Shown here: piece by piece, positions 54,444-63,397 of the stretch
Layout of the letters: the number at the start of each line of letters is the position of its first letter
Numbering within the stretch: the stretch's first letter is position 1
Assembly: GCA_001664505.1 (NCBI GenBank)
Contig: CP011806.1
Span: 5,027,275 to 5,091,274 of the forward strand
Reading direction: 5' to 3'
Length of the DNA stretch: 64,000 nucleotides
From: Acidobacteria bacterium Mor1
GTDB taxonomy: Bacteria; Acidobacteriota; Polarisedimenticolia; Polarisedimenticolales; Polarisedimenticolaceae
Translations under genes and position numbers: made by a program
Notes under the pieces: generated by a model
The model's database searches: none
Told to the model about the DNA's origin: nothing
Seen by the model: only the letters and a program-made list of their open reading frames with translations

Positions 54444-55847
54444 TCAGAGGGTTCCTAGCGCCGCCCGGTAGTCGTTGCGCGCCTCGTAGTACTCGGTCAT
54501 GGCGTCGACCAGGAACACCGCCGCCTGGGCGGACTGCTGCTCGCGGATGTTGAGGCGCAGCAGGTCGCTGTTCCCTTCCTGGACCTGGATCCGCTCGGCA
54601 TCCTCCAGTTCCCGGGCGAGGTCCAGGCTGCGGGAGGCCTGCTCGTAGCGGCGGAAGGCCTGGGTCCATGCGTTGTGCGCTTCCCGTACCTGGGCCTCGA
54701 TGCGATCCTCCAGCAAACGTATCTGCTGGTCGATGCGCCGCAGTTCTCCCTCCCGTTCCCGCAGCTTGCCGGCGGCTTCCCGCCGCTGGATCGGCAGGCC
54801 GAAGGCGATGCCCGCCTTGACCGCGAGCTCGCTCTTGTCGTCGGGGTTGCTCACGATGTCGCCGACGTCCTGGGAGACGTTCAGCTTCAGGTCGATCTTC
54901 GGCTGCAGCTTGTTGCGGGCGCCCCGGGCCTCGAGTTCGAGCTGGCGGCGCTTCTGGCGCAGCAACTGCGGCTCGGGCCGCGAGTCCCGGGCGTTGGCGA
55001 TATCCCCGTCAAGCCGCACGGCAGGTGCATCCAACGGTGGAAAATCCGCCGGCAGTCTCCCGGCATCCACGACCCGGGGATTGCCCTCGCTGTCCCGGTA
55101 GAAGACCGACAGGTCGATGGCCGCATCCTGCAGGCCTCGCTCGGCGGAGATCAGCGAGGCGGTGCGCTCGGCGATCAGCCGTTCGTTATCGACCAGCAGG
55201 ATCCCGGCGATCAACCCTTCCTCCACCGACGCTTCGAGGGCCGACTGGCGGTTCTCGGCCAGCTCCAGCACATCCTCGGCGATGCGGTACTTCTGGCCGG
55301 CCGAGAGCCACTCCCAGTACGCCCGCTCCGCCAGCCGCCGGGCCGAGATGCGCGCTTCGCGAATACGGGGGGTGACCCGTTCGACCTCGATCTCCGCGCT
55401 TTCCAGGGCAACCCGGCGGTCGTCGATTCGCAGGTCCCGGGCCAGGGGCAGCCGCGCGTCCACGCTCCACTCTCCATCCCGGTTGGTCAACAGGTCGCCG
55501 TCGTAGTCGGCGAAGCTATCCCGGCCCAGCCGGTAGGCGGCCTCGATATCTCCGCCCAGCCGGCGCAACGGCTGGCGCACGCCGAGGCTCGCCTGCAGGT
55601 TGTCGTAGAACCCGCTGCGGTCCTCGTAGCCGGCGCGCAGTTCGGTGTCGAAACGGCCGCGACCCGCCTGGAGCTTGCCGGCGGCGATCTCCCGCAGCTC
55701 CTCGGCGGCGAGCAGGCCGGGGTAGTGCCGCTCCACCGAACCCAGCACCTCGCCGAGTCCGAGGGGATTCGCGCCGGGTCGGGTCGCGCCCGTAGCCGTC
55801 GGCTCGGCCAGCAGCATCCCGGAGGAGAGGAGGAGTTCGAGAATCAC
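54444..55847 (-). CDS. TolC-like outer-membrane efflux protein
   Basis: The GTG at 55847 overlaps the HlyD stop by four bases (GTGA); longer frames run antisense-like through HlyD. The 467-residue product has a short signal-like segment (VILELLLSSGMLLA). Two long helical repeats of the OEP type follow, visible in EAEIEVERVTPRIREARISARRLAERAYWEW (about 150-180) and in the second half near 330-440. Sequence in the loop, DGDLLTNRDGEWSVDARLPL, is typical beta-barrel. It forms the outer-membrane channel for the adjacent HlyD/ABC pair, completing a type I secretion or efflux system. The amino terminus is less certain because the signal peptide is short. Confidence 0.85.
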   Translation of the reverse strand: MILELLLSSGMLLAEPTATGATRPGANPLGLGEVLGSVERHYPGLLAAEELREIAAGKLQAGRGRFDTELRAGYEDRSGFYDNLQASLGVRQPLRRLGGDIEAAYRLGRDSFADYDGDLLTNRDGEWSVDARLPLARDLRIDDRRVALESAEIEVERVTPRIREARISARRLAERAYWEWLSAGQKYRIAEDVLELAENRQSALEASVEEGLIAGILLVDNERLIAERTASLISAERGLQDAAIDLSVFYRDSEGNPRVVDAGRLPADFPPLDAPAVRLDGDIANARDSRPEPQLLRQKRRQLELEARGARNKLQPKIDLKLNVSQDVGDIVSNPDDKSELAVKAGIAFGLPIQRREAAGKLREREGELRRIDQQIRLLEDRIEAQVREAHNAWTQAFRRYEQASRSLDLARELEDAERIQVQEGNSDLLRLNIREQQSAQAAVFLVDAMTEYYEARNDYRAALGTL

Positions 55848-57151
55848 GCTTTGCCTTTCGCAGCCGGCGCGGTTTCCACGCTCGGCGGGAAGCCGTTGAG
55901 CTGGCGCCACAGTTCGTATCCGAGCCGCACCTCGTCGAGCAGCACCCAGCCGTTGGCCCGGGCGCCCTGTCTCAGGTAGCGGGACTCCGGCCACGGCTCC
56001 GAGTCCGGGTCCGGGCCGACCAGGATGCGGAATCGTCCGGTACCGTCATCCTGGGCGTCGACGATCAATACCTCGCCGCCGAAGGTGCCCACGGCGACCG
56101 ATGGCCAGCCGCTGAACTGCACGGCGGGCCAACCCTCGAACTGGATGCGAACCTTGCGTCCGGGATCGATCAGCGGCGCGTCATTACCCCGAACCCAGAG
56201 CTCCACGGCGAGCTGCTCGGTGTCCGGCACGAAGTCGATCAGCGGATCGCCCTGCTTCAGCAGGTCCGCCCGGGCGGCCGCGCGGACACGGAACACCCGG
56301 CCGTCCCGGGGAGCGACCACGATCTGGGTCTTCTGGCGTTCGGCGGCGATCACCGCCTCGTTGCGGCCCTTCTCGGCGAGTGCCGACTTGCTCCGCGCCT
56401 CTTCGCGCAGGGTGCGGGTGCTCTCGATCTTGACCCGCAGATCCCGGTCGACCTGGCCGACCCTGGCGCGCTTCGAGGTCTCCTCGTTGAGCGCCTGCTC
56501 CACGGCGGCCCGGGCGGCCTCGACGCTGGCGGCGGCGCTGGCGTGGGCCGCCTCGGCGGTCTGGAAGTCGAGCTCCGAAACCAATCGCCGGGAGAACAGC
56601 CGCCGGCGCCGCTCCAGGTCCGCTTTCTTCTGCACCAGTTCCGCCTCCTTGGCCTGGAGGTGCTGGCGCTTCTCGCGGACCTTCTCGATGGCGACCCGCA
56701 GGTCCGCCTCGGCGGCGGCTACGGCGAGTGCCCGGGCCTCCTCGAGGTTGATCAACTGCTGCTCGTAGGCAGCGATCTGTTGTTCGGCGGCTTCGACCTT
56801 GGCGGCCGAGAGATCGATCTGCTGCTGAAGCCGCGACGCGTACTGGGGGTCCTGGTCGGCCATCTCGACGAGCAGGTCGCCCTTTTTCACCTCTGCCCCT
56901 TCCAGGGCGAAGATCTCGACCACGCGGCCGGTCACCGGAGCCGGGAGCGTCTGGATCCGGTCCAGCGGATCGACCGCGGCGACCCGTCCGCCGGCGGGGA
57001 TGTTCTGACGCCAGGGCGTCACGATCAGCAGAATCGGCAGCACGATCAGGAGCGCCGTCAGCGAGTAGGTCACCATCCGCATTGCCCGGGGCGGAGCCAC
57101 CAGGCCGAGGGCGGGGAGGGGAGCCGTGTTCACGAGGGTTTCGGTCTTCAT
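55844..57151 (-). CDS. HlyD-family membrane-fusion protein
   Basis: The ATG at 57151 overlaps the ABC stop by four bases (ATGA). The 435-residue protein has one membrane helix (about 26-46). A lipoyl-like half (PAPVTGRVVEIFALEGAEVKKGDLLVE, with residues before and after in short blocks) is followed by a long alpha-helical hairpin (about 107-270, highly charged and alanine-rich). A second lipoyl/beta-barrel section with APRDGRVFRV completes it. HlyD-type adaptors connect an inner-membrane ABC exporter to TolC. The order ABC, HlyD, TolC with overlapping starts marks one operon. The cargo is not encoded immediately next to it. Confidence 0.93.
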   Translation of the reverse strand: MKTETLVNTAPLPALGLVAPPRAMRMVTYSLTALLIVLPILLIVTPWRQNIPAGGRVAAVDPLDRIQTLPAPVTGRVVEIFALEGAEVKKGDLLVEMADQDPQYASRLQQQIDLSAAKVEAAEQQIAAYEQQLINLEEARALAVAAAEADLRVAIEKVREKRQHLQAKEAELVQKKADLERRRRLFSRRLVSELDFQTAEAAHASAAASVEAARAAVEQALNEETSKRARVGQVDRDLRVKIESTRTLREEARSKSALAEKGRNEAVIAAERQKTQIVVAPRDGRVFRVRAAARADLLKQGDPLIDFVPDTEQLAVELWVRGNDAPLIDPGRKVRIQFEGWPAVQFSGWPSVAVGTFGGEVLIVDAQDDGTGRFRILVGPDPDSEPWPESRYLRQGARANGWVLLDEVRLGYELWRQLNGFPPSVETAPAAKGKA

Positions 57152-59280
57152 GATGCGTAGGCCTCTTCGGTGGTCATCGCACCGTTCAGGTCGATGACCC
57201 GGTCGCAGCGCTCGAGCACTTCGGGACGGTTGGAGACGATCACCAGGGTCCAGGGGCAAGGCGTATCGCAAAGCGCGTTCAACGCCCGCTCGACTCCCTT
57301 GGGAGACATCCCCTCGAGGGTTCCGTCGATCAGCAGCAGCCGGGGCTGCTGGGAAATCGCTCGGGACAGCATCAGCCGCAGGATCTGCCCCTGGGACAGC
57401 GGCCGGCCCTTGGAGGTCAGCCGGGTGTCGAGCCCGTCGGGCAGGGTGGTGAAGGTGCGCAGCAAGCCGGTGCGGCGCAGCGCATCGTGGAGATCCTCGG
57501 CGGCAAGCGCCCGGCCGAGCAGCACGTTCTCACGAATCGTTCCCTCGAAGACCTCCGGTTCGGAAACCATCGCCACCTGCGTGCGCAGGGTTTCCAGCCG
57601 GAAGCCGCGGAGGTCGATCCCGTCGATCTCCACGCTGCCCTTCTCCGGGATCACGGCGCCGAAGAGCATCTCGATCAAACGGCTCTTGCCGGAACCGCTC
57701 GGTCCCTTGATCCCGATGCGCTGCCCCGGCTCGATGTCCAGGGAGAGGTCCTCGATCAAGGTCCGCCGGTTGTTTCCGTGGAGAGCCACGTCGCGAATGC
57801 GAATCTCGGCGCCCCGCTGGTCCAGGCTCTCGGGGCGGGACCAGGAGTCGCCGCTGGTGCGCTCCAACCGCAGGTCGAGCAGGTTGCCGAGCTTGTCCAC
57901 GGCGGCCATCAGGTCGTAGAACGACTCGAAGTGTTTGCCCATCTTGGCGATGGAGCCGACCACGTAGGTCACGATCAGCTCCGCGGCGACCAGCTGGCCC
58001 AGGGTCAGTTCGCCGCGAATCACGAGGGCGCCGCCGATACCGAGCAGTGCGACGCTGGCGAGTACCTGCAGGCCCAGCATCGCGACGATCTGGCGAAAGA
58101 GCACCCGGTAGTGATCCCGCCGCGCCCGGACGTAGCTGCGGGCCAGTTCATCGGAGCGTTGCAGCACGTACTCCCGGGCCGCCGGGTTCTTGAAGGTGAT
58201 CGGGCTGCGGGCGACATCCTCCAGCCAGCTCGCCATGGCGTATTTGGTCTTGCTCTCACCGATGGCGCTCTTGATCCCGGAACGTCCCATGAAAAACACG
58301 ATGAAGAACATGATGCCGATCAGGATCAGGTCGAACAGCAGCAGCAGCGGGTGGTAGAAGGCCAGCACCAGGAGGCCGATCAGGACTCCCAGGACCACGC
58401 CGATGCCGTCGAGGAGCAGCAGCGAGCTCATCTTCTGCACGGTGATCACGTCGAAGAAGCGGTTGACCAGTTCGGGTCCGTAGGCGCGGTCGTAGGTGCT
58501 GCGGTGCACCCGGGGCAGCCGGTGGGACAGGTCGGTGACCATCCTCACGAAGATCCGGCGCTGCAGCAGCTCCACGGCGAAGGCCTGGAGGGCGCCGAGG
58601 GTCGCGGCGAAGCCGAGACCGACCGCCAGCAGCGCTGCAAGCACGAGCACCGGGGCCATCGCGCCGCCGAAGGCGACGAAGTTGACCAGGGCCTGCACGG
58701 CGATCGGCGTCGCCAGCAACATGGCACCGATGAACGCCGAAAAGATCACCACGGCCCACAGGTCCTGCCGGTCGGGCCGCACGATCGCCAGGAGCCGGGA
58801 GAGCGGTGAGGGTGCCGGCTCGGTCTCGGTCGCCGCGGCCGGTGCGCAGGGGGCTGCCGGGTGGAGGCTCAGGCCGACGACCTCGGATCCGGATCCCGGG
58901 ACCATCGGGGCCAGCTCGTCGAAGGCGATGACGCGGGGCTCCTCATCGGGGGCCTCGATGATTTCCAGTTGGGCGCCGCGCAGGTCGGTCAGGAGCGCGT
59001 ACCCGCCGTCGGCCAGCGCGAGCAGGACCGGGGTGTCCCGGCTGACCGGGGTGGAGTCGAGCAGGCGCTCGGCGGTGACCGGGACGCTGCGCAGGCCCGA
59101 CCGCCGGGCGGCCAGCGCCAGCACGTCCAGGTCCCGGCCGGCCTCCGTGGCGGTTTCCAGCCGGGCGGCCTCGACGCGGCGTGCGACGGTGGCAGGGTCG
59201 CAGGGGAGCCCCAGTCTTTCGGTCAGCAGGGTGAGCCAGCGCTGCTCGTAGTTCGAGGGCTGACGGATTGTTCGGTCCAT
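57148..59280 (-). CDS. ABC exporter with degenerate ATPase motifs
   Basis: The 710-residue protein starts at ATG 59280. An amino-terminal domain of about 130 residues (ERLGLPCDPATVARRVEAA) has the look of a peptidase-C39-like domain without its catalytic Cys. Six membrane helices follow (about 175-450), then a nucleotide-binding domain. Walker A is GPSGSGKS (526-533) and the signature is LSQGQ. Walker B reads LLLIDG, so Asp652 is followed by Gly653 where the catalytic glutamate is expected. The H-loop histidine is Asn684 (VSNRP). Such a domain may bind but hydrolyse ATP poorly. If homodimeric it would be an unusual exporter; otherwise it needs a partner. Confidence 0.93.
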   Translation of the reverse strand: MDRTIRQPSNYEQRWLTLLTERLGLPCDPATVARRVEAARLETATEAGRDLDVLALAARRSGLRSVPVTAERLLDSTPVSRDTPVLLALADGGYALLTDLRGAQLEIIEAPDEEPRVIAFDELAPMVPGSGSEVVGLSLHPAAPCAPAAATETEPAPSPLSRLLAIVRPDRQDLWAVVIFSAFIGAMLLATPIAVQALVNFVAFGGAMAPVLVLAALLAVGLGFAATLGALQAFAVELLQRRIFVRMVTDLSHRLPRVHRSTYDRAYGPELVNRFFDVITVQKMSSLLLLDGIGVVLGVLIGLLVLAFYHPLLLLFDLILIGIMFFIVFFMGRSGIKSAIGESKTKYAMASWLEDVARSPITFKNPAAREYVLQRSDELARSYVRARRDHYRVLFRQIVAMLGLQVLASVALLGIGGALVIRGELTLGQLVAAELIVTYVVGSIAKMGKHFESFYDLMAAVDKLGNLLDLRLERTSGDSWSRPESLDQRGAEIRIRDVALHGNNRRTLIEDLSLDIEPGQRIGIKGPSGSGKSRLIEMLFGAVIPEKGSVEIDGIDLRGFRLETLRTQVAMVSEPEVFEGTIRENVLLGRALAAEDLHDALRRTGLLRTFTTLPDGLDTRLTSKGRPLSQGQILRLMLSRAISQQPRLLLIDGTLEGMSPKGVERALNALCDTPCPWTLVIVSNRPEVLERCDRVIDLNGAMTTEEAYAS

Positions 59281-59347
59281 CGGGATCGGTCTCCGGTGTC
59301 ATGGGGTTTCGAGCGAAGGCAGTGCCAATCTACCGATCGGCTGAATG

Positions 59348-59362
59348 TTCTTCAAATAGGAA
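59348..59362. promoter_or_regulatory. candidate LysR binding box
   Basis: TTCTTCAAATAGGAA is an imperfect palindrome (TTC/GAA ends, four of five arm bases paired) with a T-N11-A core at 59349-59361. It lies directly upstream of the predicted LysR promoter and between it and the divergent exporter operon, where LysR regulators normally bind. Confidence 0.4.
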
Positions 59363-59364
59363 GT

Positions 59365-59393
59365 TTGGAGCCAATTGTTAGGTCTGATAGAAT
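59365..59393 (+). promoter_or_regulatory. predicted promoter of the LysR gene
   Basis: TTGGAG (59365-59370) and TAGAAT (59388-59393) are separated by exactly 17 bases; the -10 matches at five of six positions. Transcription would begin near 59400. That favours the start codon at 59416 over the ATG at 59392. Confidence 0.45.
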
Positions 59394-59415
59394 GAAGCTC
59401 CTACACGGAGAACTG

Positions 59416-60327
59416 ATGATGGAATGGCTTAACTATCACCATTTGCTGTATTTCTGGACCGTGGCCCGGGAGGGGAGTATCGCCAAGGCCTCGAAGAAGC
59501 TTTCGCTGGCCCCTCCGACGATTTCAACCCAGATCCGGGCTCTAGAGGACAGTCTCGGCCACGACCTGTTCGCCCGGAAGGGCCGGGGGCTGGTGCTCAC
59601 CGATACCGGGCGTCTGGTGCTGCACTACGCCGACGACATCTTCGGCCTCGGGCGAGAGTTGCTGACGGCGGTCAAGCAGGGGCCCAGCGAGCGCTCGCTG
59701 AAGCTGAGCGTCGGCGTGACCGATGCGGTGCCCAAGCTGGCCGCCCGGGAGCTGCTCAAACCGGCGATGGGGGGCGAGCACCCGGCCCAGGTCACCATCC
59801 GTGAGGGCAAGCTCGACGCGCTGGTGGCGGAGCTGGCGACCCATCGGTTCGACCTGGTGCTCTCCGACTACCGCTACAGTTCGGCCTCCAGCATCCGCAT
59901 CTATCATCACCGTCTCGGCGAGTGCGGCGTGACCTTCTACGCCGCCCCGCGGCTCGCCGAAAAGTTGGCTCCCGGCTTTCCCGAGTCCCTCGATGGTGCG
60001 CCGGCCTTACTCCAGACCGACAACACCGCACTCCGTGGTTCCCTGGAGGCCTGGTTCTCGGGCAAGGGCATCCGGCCGGTTCCGGTTGCCGAATTCGAGG
60101 ACACGGCGCTACTCAAGGTGTTCGGAAGCGACGGCAGCGGTTTCTTCGCCCTGCCGAGCATCGCCGTGGACGAGGTCAAGCGCAGCCACGGAGTCGAGGT
60201 CATCGGAGAGGCGGAAGATTGCCGCGAGACTTTCTTCGCGCTGACGGCCGAGCGGCGGCTGAAACATCCGGCGGTGCTGCGGATGACACGGGTGGCCCGG
60301 CGGGATCTGTTCGGGGAGAAGGGGTAG
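59416..60327 (+). CDS. LysR-family regulator (NhaR-like)
   Basis: The ATG at 59416 has CGGAG five bases upstream; ATG 59419 is equivalent, and an ATG at 59392 would fall before the predicted transcription start. The 303-residue protein has a winged helix-turn-helix (about 1-60) with YHHLLYFWTVAREGSIAKASKKLSLAPPTISTQI, close to NhaR and relatives. A periplasmic-binding-like effector domain follows (about 90-300). NhaR-type proteins sense Na+ or other ions, but related ones differ. It is divergent from the ABC exporter operon and likely controls it. No second target is obvious. Confidence 0.93.
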   Translation: MMEWLNYHHLLYFWTVAREGSIAKASKKLSLAPPTISTQIRALEDSLGHDLFARKGRGLVLTDTGRLVLHYADDIFGLGRELLTAVKQGPSERSLKLSVGVTDAVPKLAARELLKPAMGGEHPAQVTIREGKLDALVAELATHRFDLVLSDYRYSSASSIRIYHHRLGECGVTFYAAPRLAEKLAPGFPESLDGAPALLQTDNTALRGSLEAWFSGKGIRPVPVAEFEDTALLKVFGSDGSGFFALPSIAVDEVKRSHGVEVIGEAEDCRETFFALTAERRLKHPAVLRMTRVARRDLFGEKG

Positions 60328-60348
60328 CGCCCGCTGCGGCAGCCGGTT

Positions 60349-61626
60349 CTATCGGCGTCCGGTGCAGCTGGCGTAGTAGGTCACGGTGGCCGGCCAGTCA
60401 CTGAAGATGCCGCTGACCTCGACCTCCCGGGCCAGCACGTCCATCAGTTCCATGGTGTCTCCGCTGCGATCGATCGCGTCGGCAATCGACTGGTAGTACC
60501 AACCTCCGGCATTCCCTTCGAGGGCTCCGGAGCGCTCCAGGGTCCAGGTCACGATCTCCAGTCCCGCCTCCCGGGCGGCACGGGCGTAGGCCGACGGCAC
60601 GATCCGCTGCCTGTCGTCGAGGGTCACCAGTACCCAGGTCGGCGGGGCGATGATTCGGACGCCGTCGCCGGCGATCGCCTCGAAGGTCGGAGTCCAGGTC
60701 GCGGGGTCGGAAGGATCGAGCCCGTCGGCGTAGCGACCGTCCAGGTAGATGACCTGCCCCCCGTATTCCGCCGCATGCTCCAGCCAGAACAGCACATCGT
60801 CGTAGTCGAACGACTGTAGCCAGACCCGTTCCGGTGGAATACCGGCATTCCGGTAGTCCGCGACCAGCTGCCGGGCGTAGTCGTGCCGGCCGTAGTCCCC
60901 CTCGAAGGGCATCTCCACCTCAGGCGCCTTCAGTTCCGGGATGAAGCCGGCTCCGAGTTCCTCGATCAGCTCAACGGACTCGGCATGGGTCAAGAGCGTG
61001 CCGCAGCCGGCGTAGAGCTCGGTGCGCCACGGCGGTGTGCCGCCCATGTAGGCCTCGACGGTGGTGGCCGTGGGGTCGAAGGCGTCCATCTTGCCGCAGA
61101 GCCGTTTGAACTCGGCGGTCGTCAGATCGCTCGCGCAGCAGCGAGCCGCAGCCGGCGTGCCGTCCGCGGGGTCGGCCGGGCGGAACGGCTCCCGGCACTT
61201 CGCGGCGAGCTCGGGGATCGCAAGGATGTTCGTCGTCGTATGCAGGTCGCACTGGGCGTGACGACAAACCAATTCCCGGTCCCGGGTGAAGGTCACGTCG
61301 CATTCGATCCGGCCTGCTCCCTGCCGCGCCGCGGCGATGTAGGACTCGCGGGTGTGTTCCGGAAACTGCAGCGGAGCTCCGCGGTGCCCGATGGAAAAGT
61401 CGGTGGGCGAGAAGGGGCCGCCGGCGCACGCGGCCAGCTCGTCCTTGAGTGGGCTCGGGGCCATATCGTCGATCAGGAAGTAGGGGCGTTCACCGACCTG
61501 GGTCAGGCGCTTCTCAGGTGCCGTCGCGTCCGGGTGATCGGCCGGTTCGCACCCGCACGAGATGAGGGCCCCCAGGAAGAGAGCACCGATTGCGAGCCGT
61601 CTTGGCGTGGTCCGTCTCACGTTCAT
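60349..61626 (-). CDS. glycerophosphodiester phosphodiesterase lipoprotein
   Basis: The ATG at 61626 is preferred to a TTG four codons earlier. The 425-residue protein has a lipoprotein signal peptide (lipobox LISC, Cys24 or near). The GDPD barrel signatures follow: [18 protein letters not shown], then [23 protein letters not shown] (paired Glu/Asp and His metal ligands). Further acidic residues lie in PELKAPE. It hydrolyses glycerophosphodiesters to glycerol-3-phosphate and an alcohol, so it recycles membrane lipid headgroups. It contains an unusual insert of about 60 residues with several cysteines (CREPF, CCASD, LCGK), which may form disulfides. It converges with the LysR gene. Confidence 0.92.
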   Translation of the reverse strand: MNVRRTTPRRLAIGALFLGALISCGCEPADHPDATAPEKRLTQVGERPYFLIDDMAPSPLKDELAACAGGPFSPTDFSIGHRGAPLQFPEHTRESYIAAARQGAGRIECDVTFTRDRELVCRHAQCDLHTTTNILAIPELAAKCREPFRPADPADGTPAAARCCASDLTTAEFKRLCGKMDAFDPTATTVEAYMGGTPPWRTELYAGCGTLLTHAESVELIEELGAGFIPELKAPEVEMPFEGDYGRHDYARQLVADYRNAGIPPERVWLQSFDYDDVLFWLEHAAEYGGQVIYLDGRYADGLDPSDPATWTPTFEAIAGDGVRIIAPPTWVLVTLDDRQRIVPSAYARAAREAGLEIVTWTLERSGALEGNAGGWYYQSIADAIDRSGDTMELMDVLAREVEVSGIFSDWPATVTYYASCTGRR

Positions 61627-61680
61627 AGTTTGCCGCAAATGCCGCGTGAAAAGCCCGCTTTCGGGGGTCTCTACGCATAT

Positions 61681-61703
61681 CCGTCCGGCGAGGTGCCGGA
61701 CGG
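61681..61703 (+). other. hairpin in the leader of the FG-GAP gene
   Basis: CCGTCCGGC (61681-61689) and GCCGGACGG (61695-61703) form a perfect 9-bp stem with a five-base loop, 26 bases before the start codon. The ribosome site GAGGAG lies after it, so it does not block initiation. It could be a small leader hairpin or the 3' part of a regulatory RNA. Confidence 0.35.
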
Positions 61704-61729
61704 CGGCTCTTTATTCGAGGAGACACCCG

Positions 61730-63310
61730 ATGAGGACCTTGCGGACCACCCTTTGCGGCACGCTGTGGCTGATCGCCTCCCTGGCGTCGGCGGAAACCGA
61801 GCAAACCAGCGTCTTCGGCTCGGATGGCGCCCAGTTCGACAACTTCGGCGATTGCGTCGATATCGACGGGGCGCTGATGGTGGTGGGGGCGCCCTTTCAG
61901 GACCCCGGCGGGGTTGACGCGCAGGGTGCCGTGTACGTGTTCGAATCCGATGGGATAGGTGGTTGGAACGAGATCAAGAAGATCGTCGCCCCCGACGGCG
62001 TAGCCTTCGATCAGCTCGGCACCGACGTGGCGATCTCCGGGGACACGATCGCCGCCGGCGCGACCGGGGTCGATGGACCCTCGGGCTTCTCCGAGGGGGC
62101 GGCCTACATCTTTCGCCGGGACGAAGGGGGAGTGAACAACTGGGGCATGGTGCGCAAGGTGGTGGCGTCGACGGTGGTCGACGCCATCGCCGACTACGGA
62201 GCCGCCGTCGATCTCCAGGGGGACACCCTGGTGGTCGGCGCCCGCACCGCCTACAGCTCGGCCAACGGCGGCGCCTTCATCTACGGCAAGGATGTCGGAG
62301 GCACCGATAACTGGGGCATCGTGCAGGACCTGGTCGACGACGTCTTCGACAGCAACGCCAGCTTCGGCGTCGACGTGGCCGTCGACGGCGACGTTCTGGT
62401 GGTCGGTGCCGAGAACCTCGACGAGGTCCAGGGGACCTTCAACAACGAGGGCGGGATCTACATCTTCACCCGCAGCGGCGGGACCTGGACCCAGTCGGCG
62501 AAGCTGTTCGCCAGCGACTCGGAGGACAACGCCCGCTACGGCTCGGCGGTGGCGATCTCCGGCGACGTGATCGTGGTGGGGGCGTCCGGCACCGATGGCC
62601 CGGGGTTCTCCGCGGGGACGGTCTATGTGATCGAGAAGACCGGCCCCGGCGACGGAGACTGGGCCGAGACCGAGGTCCTGTTTGCCGACGTGCGCAATTC
62701 GTCGGACAGCTTCGGCCGGCACGTCTCGGTGCTGGGAGACACCCTGGTGGTCGGCGCTTCAGGCGTGGACAACATGGGTAAGGGATTTCGCTTCGATCGC
62801 AGCGGCAACGACTGGTCGTTGACCACCACCTACACCGCCAGCGACGGGATCAGCGGCGACAACCTCGGGGTCGGCTCGGCGATGGCGCCCGGCGTGATCG
62901 CTCTCGGGGCGCCGCTCACCGACGAGGGTGGGGTTTATCTCTATCCGTTCGCAGCCGTGGGACCAACCGGGCCGGGGAGTATCCCGTCGGTGTCGTTGAC
63001 GGTGGACAAGGCGGCGGTCGCAGGCAATCTGACCCTCAGCTGGGGCGCCAGCTGCGGCGCCGACGCCCGGGATTACGGCATCTATGAGGGGCAGCTCGGC
63101 AACTGGTACAGCCACCAGTCGATCACCTGCACCGACAGCGGCGCGGACCTGACCGAGGAGATCGTTCCGCTGATCGGAGACCGCTACTTCCTGGTGGTTC
63201 CTCTGGGAGATACCGACGAGGGGGGATACGGCACGGACAGCGGCGGGGCGGAGCGGCCGGTGGGAATGCCTGCTTGCGCGGTCAGCCGGCAGAGCGCGGT
63301 CTGCCCCTAG
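61730..63310 (+). CDS. secreted FG-GAP/integrin-alpha-like repeat protein
   Basis: The ATG at 61730 has GAGGAG nine bases upstream. The 526-residue protein has a signal peptide (1-21, cleaved after ASA). About seven repeats follow with the pattern FG-x-x-VDIDGDxLVVGAP-like and VYVFE/YIF strands. This is the FG-GAP/integrin alpha propeller (for example VDLQGDTLVVGARTAYS and VAVDGDVLVVGAENLDE). The last 130 residues form a separate beta-domain with two cysteines (SCGADARDYGIYEG). Such proteins are surface-exposed or released and may bind ligands or glycans. Function unknown. It converges with the AbgT gene. Confidence 0.85.
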   Translation: MRTLRTTLCGTLWLIASLASAETEQTSVFGSDGAQFDNFGDCVDIDGALMVVGAPFQDPGGVDAQGAVYVFESDGIGGWNEIKKIVAPDGVAFDQLGTDVAISGDTIAAGATGVDGPSGFSEGAAYIFRRDEGGVNNWGMVRKVVASTVVDAIADYGAAVDLQGDTLVVGARTAYSSANGGAFIYGKDVGGTDNWGIVQDLVDDVFDSNASFGVDVAVDGDVLVVGAENLDEVQGTFNNEGGIYIFTRSGGTWTQSAKLFASDSEDNARYGSAVAISGDVIVVGASGTDGPGFSAGTVYVIEKTGPGDGDWAETEVLFADVRNSSDSFGRHVSVLGDTLVVGASGVDNMGKGFRFDRSGNDWSLTTTYTASDGISGDNLGVGSAMAPGVIALGAPLTDEGGVYLYPFAAVGPTGPGSIPSVSLTVDKAAVAGNLTLSWGASCGADARDYGIYEGQLGNWYSHQSITCTDSGADLTEEIVPLIGDRYFLVVPLGDTDEGGYGTDSGGAERPVGMPACAVSRQSAVCP

Positions 63311-63356
63311 GGCGCCTGCGGCAAAGCCCGGGATGAAGCTGCGTGTGAAGGAAGAG

Positions 63357-63392
63357 CTGCGCCGCCGGCGTTCGGTTTCGCCGGCGGCGCAG
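63357..63392. terminator. bidirectional terminator hairpin
   Basis: CTGCGCCGCCGGCG (63357-63370) and CGCCGGCGGCGCAG (63379-63392) form a perfect 14-bp stem with an eight-base loop. It lies between the convergent FG-GAP and AbgT genes, 46 bases after one stop and five before the other. There is no T-run on the plus strand. Confidence 0.7.
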
Positions 63393-63397
63393 TCGGA

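Noticed and set aside
61639-61729. c-di-GMP (GEMM-type) riboswitch
   Set aside because: The conserved core sequences and tetraloop-receptor arrangement were not found; only one hairpin is clear.
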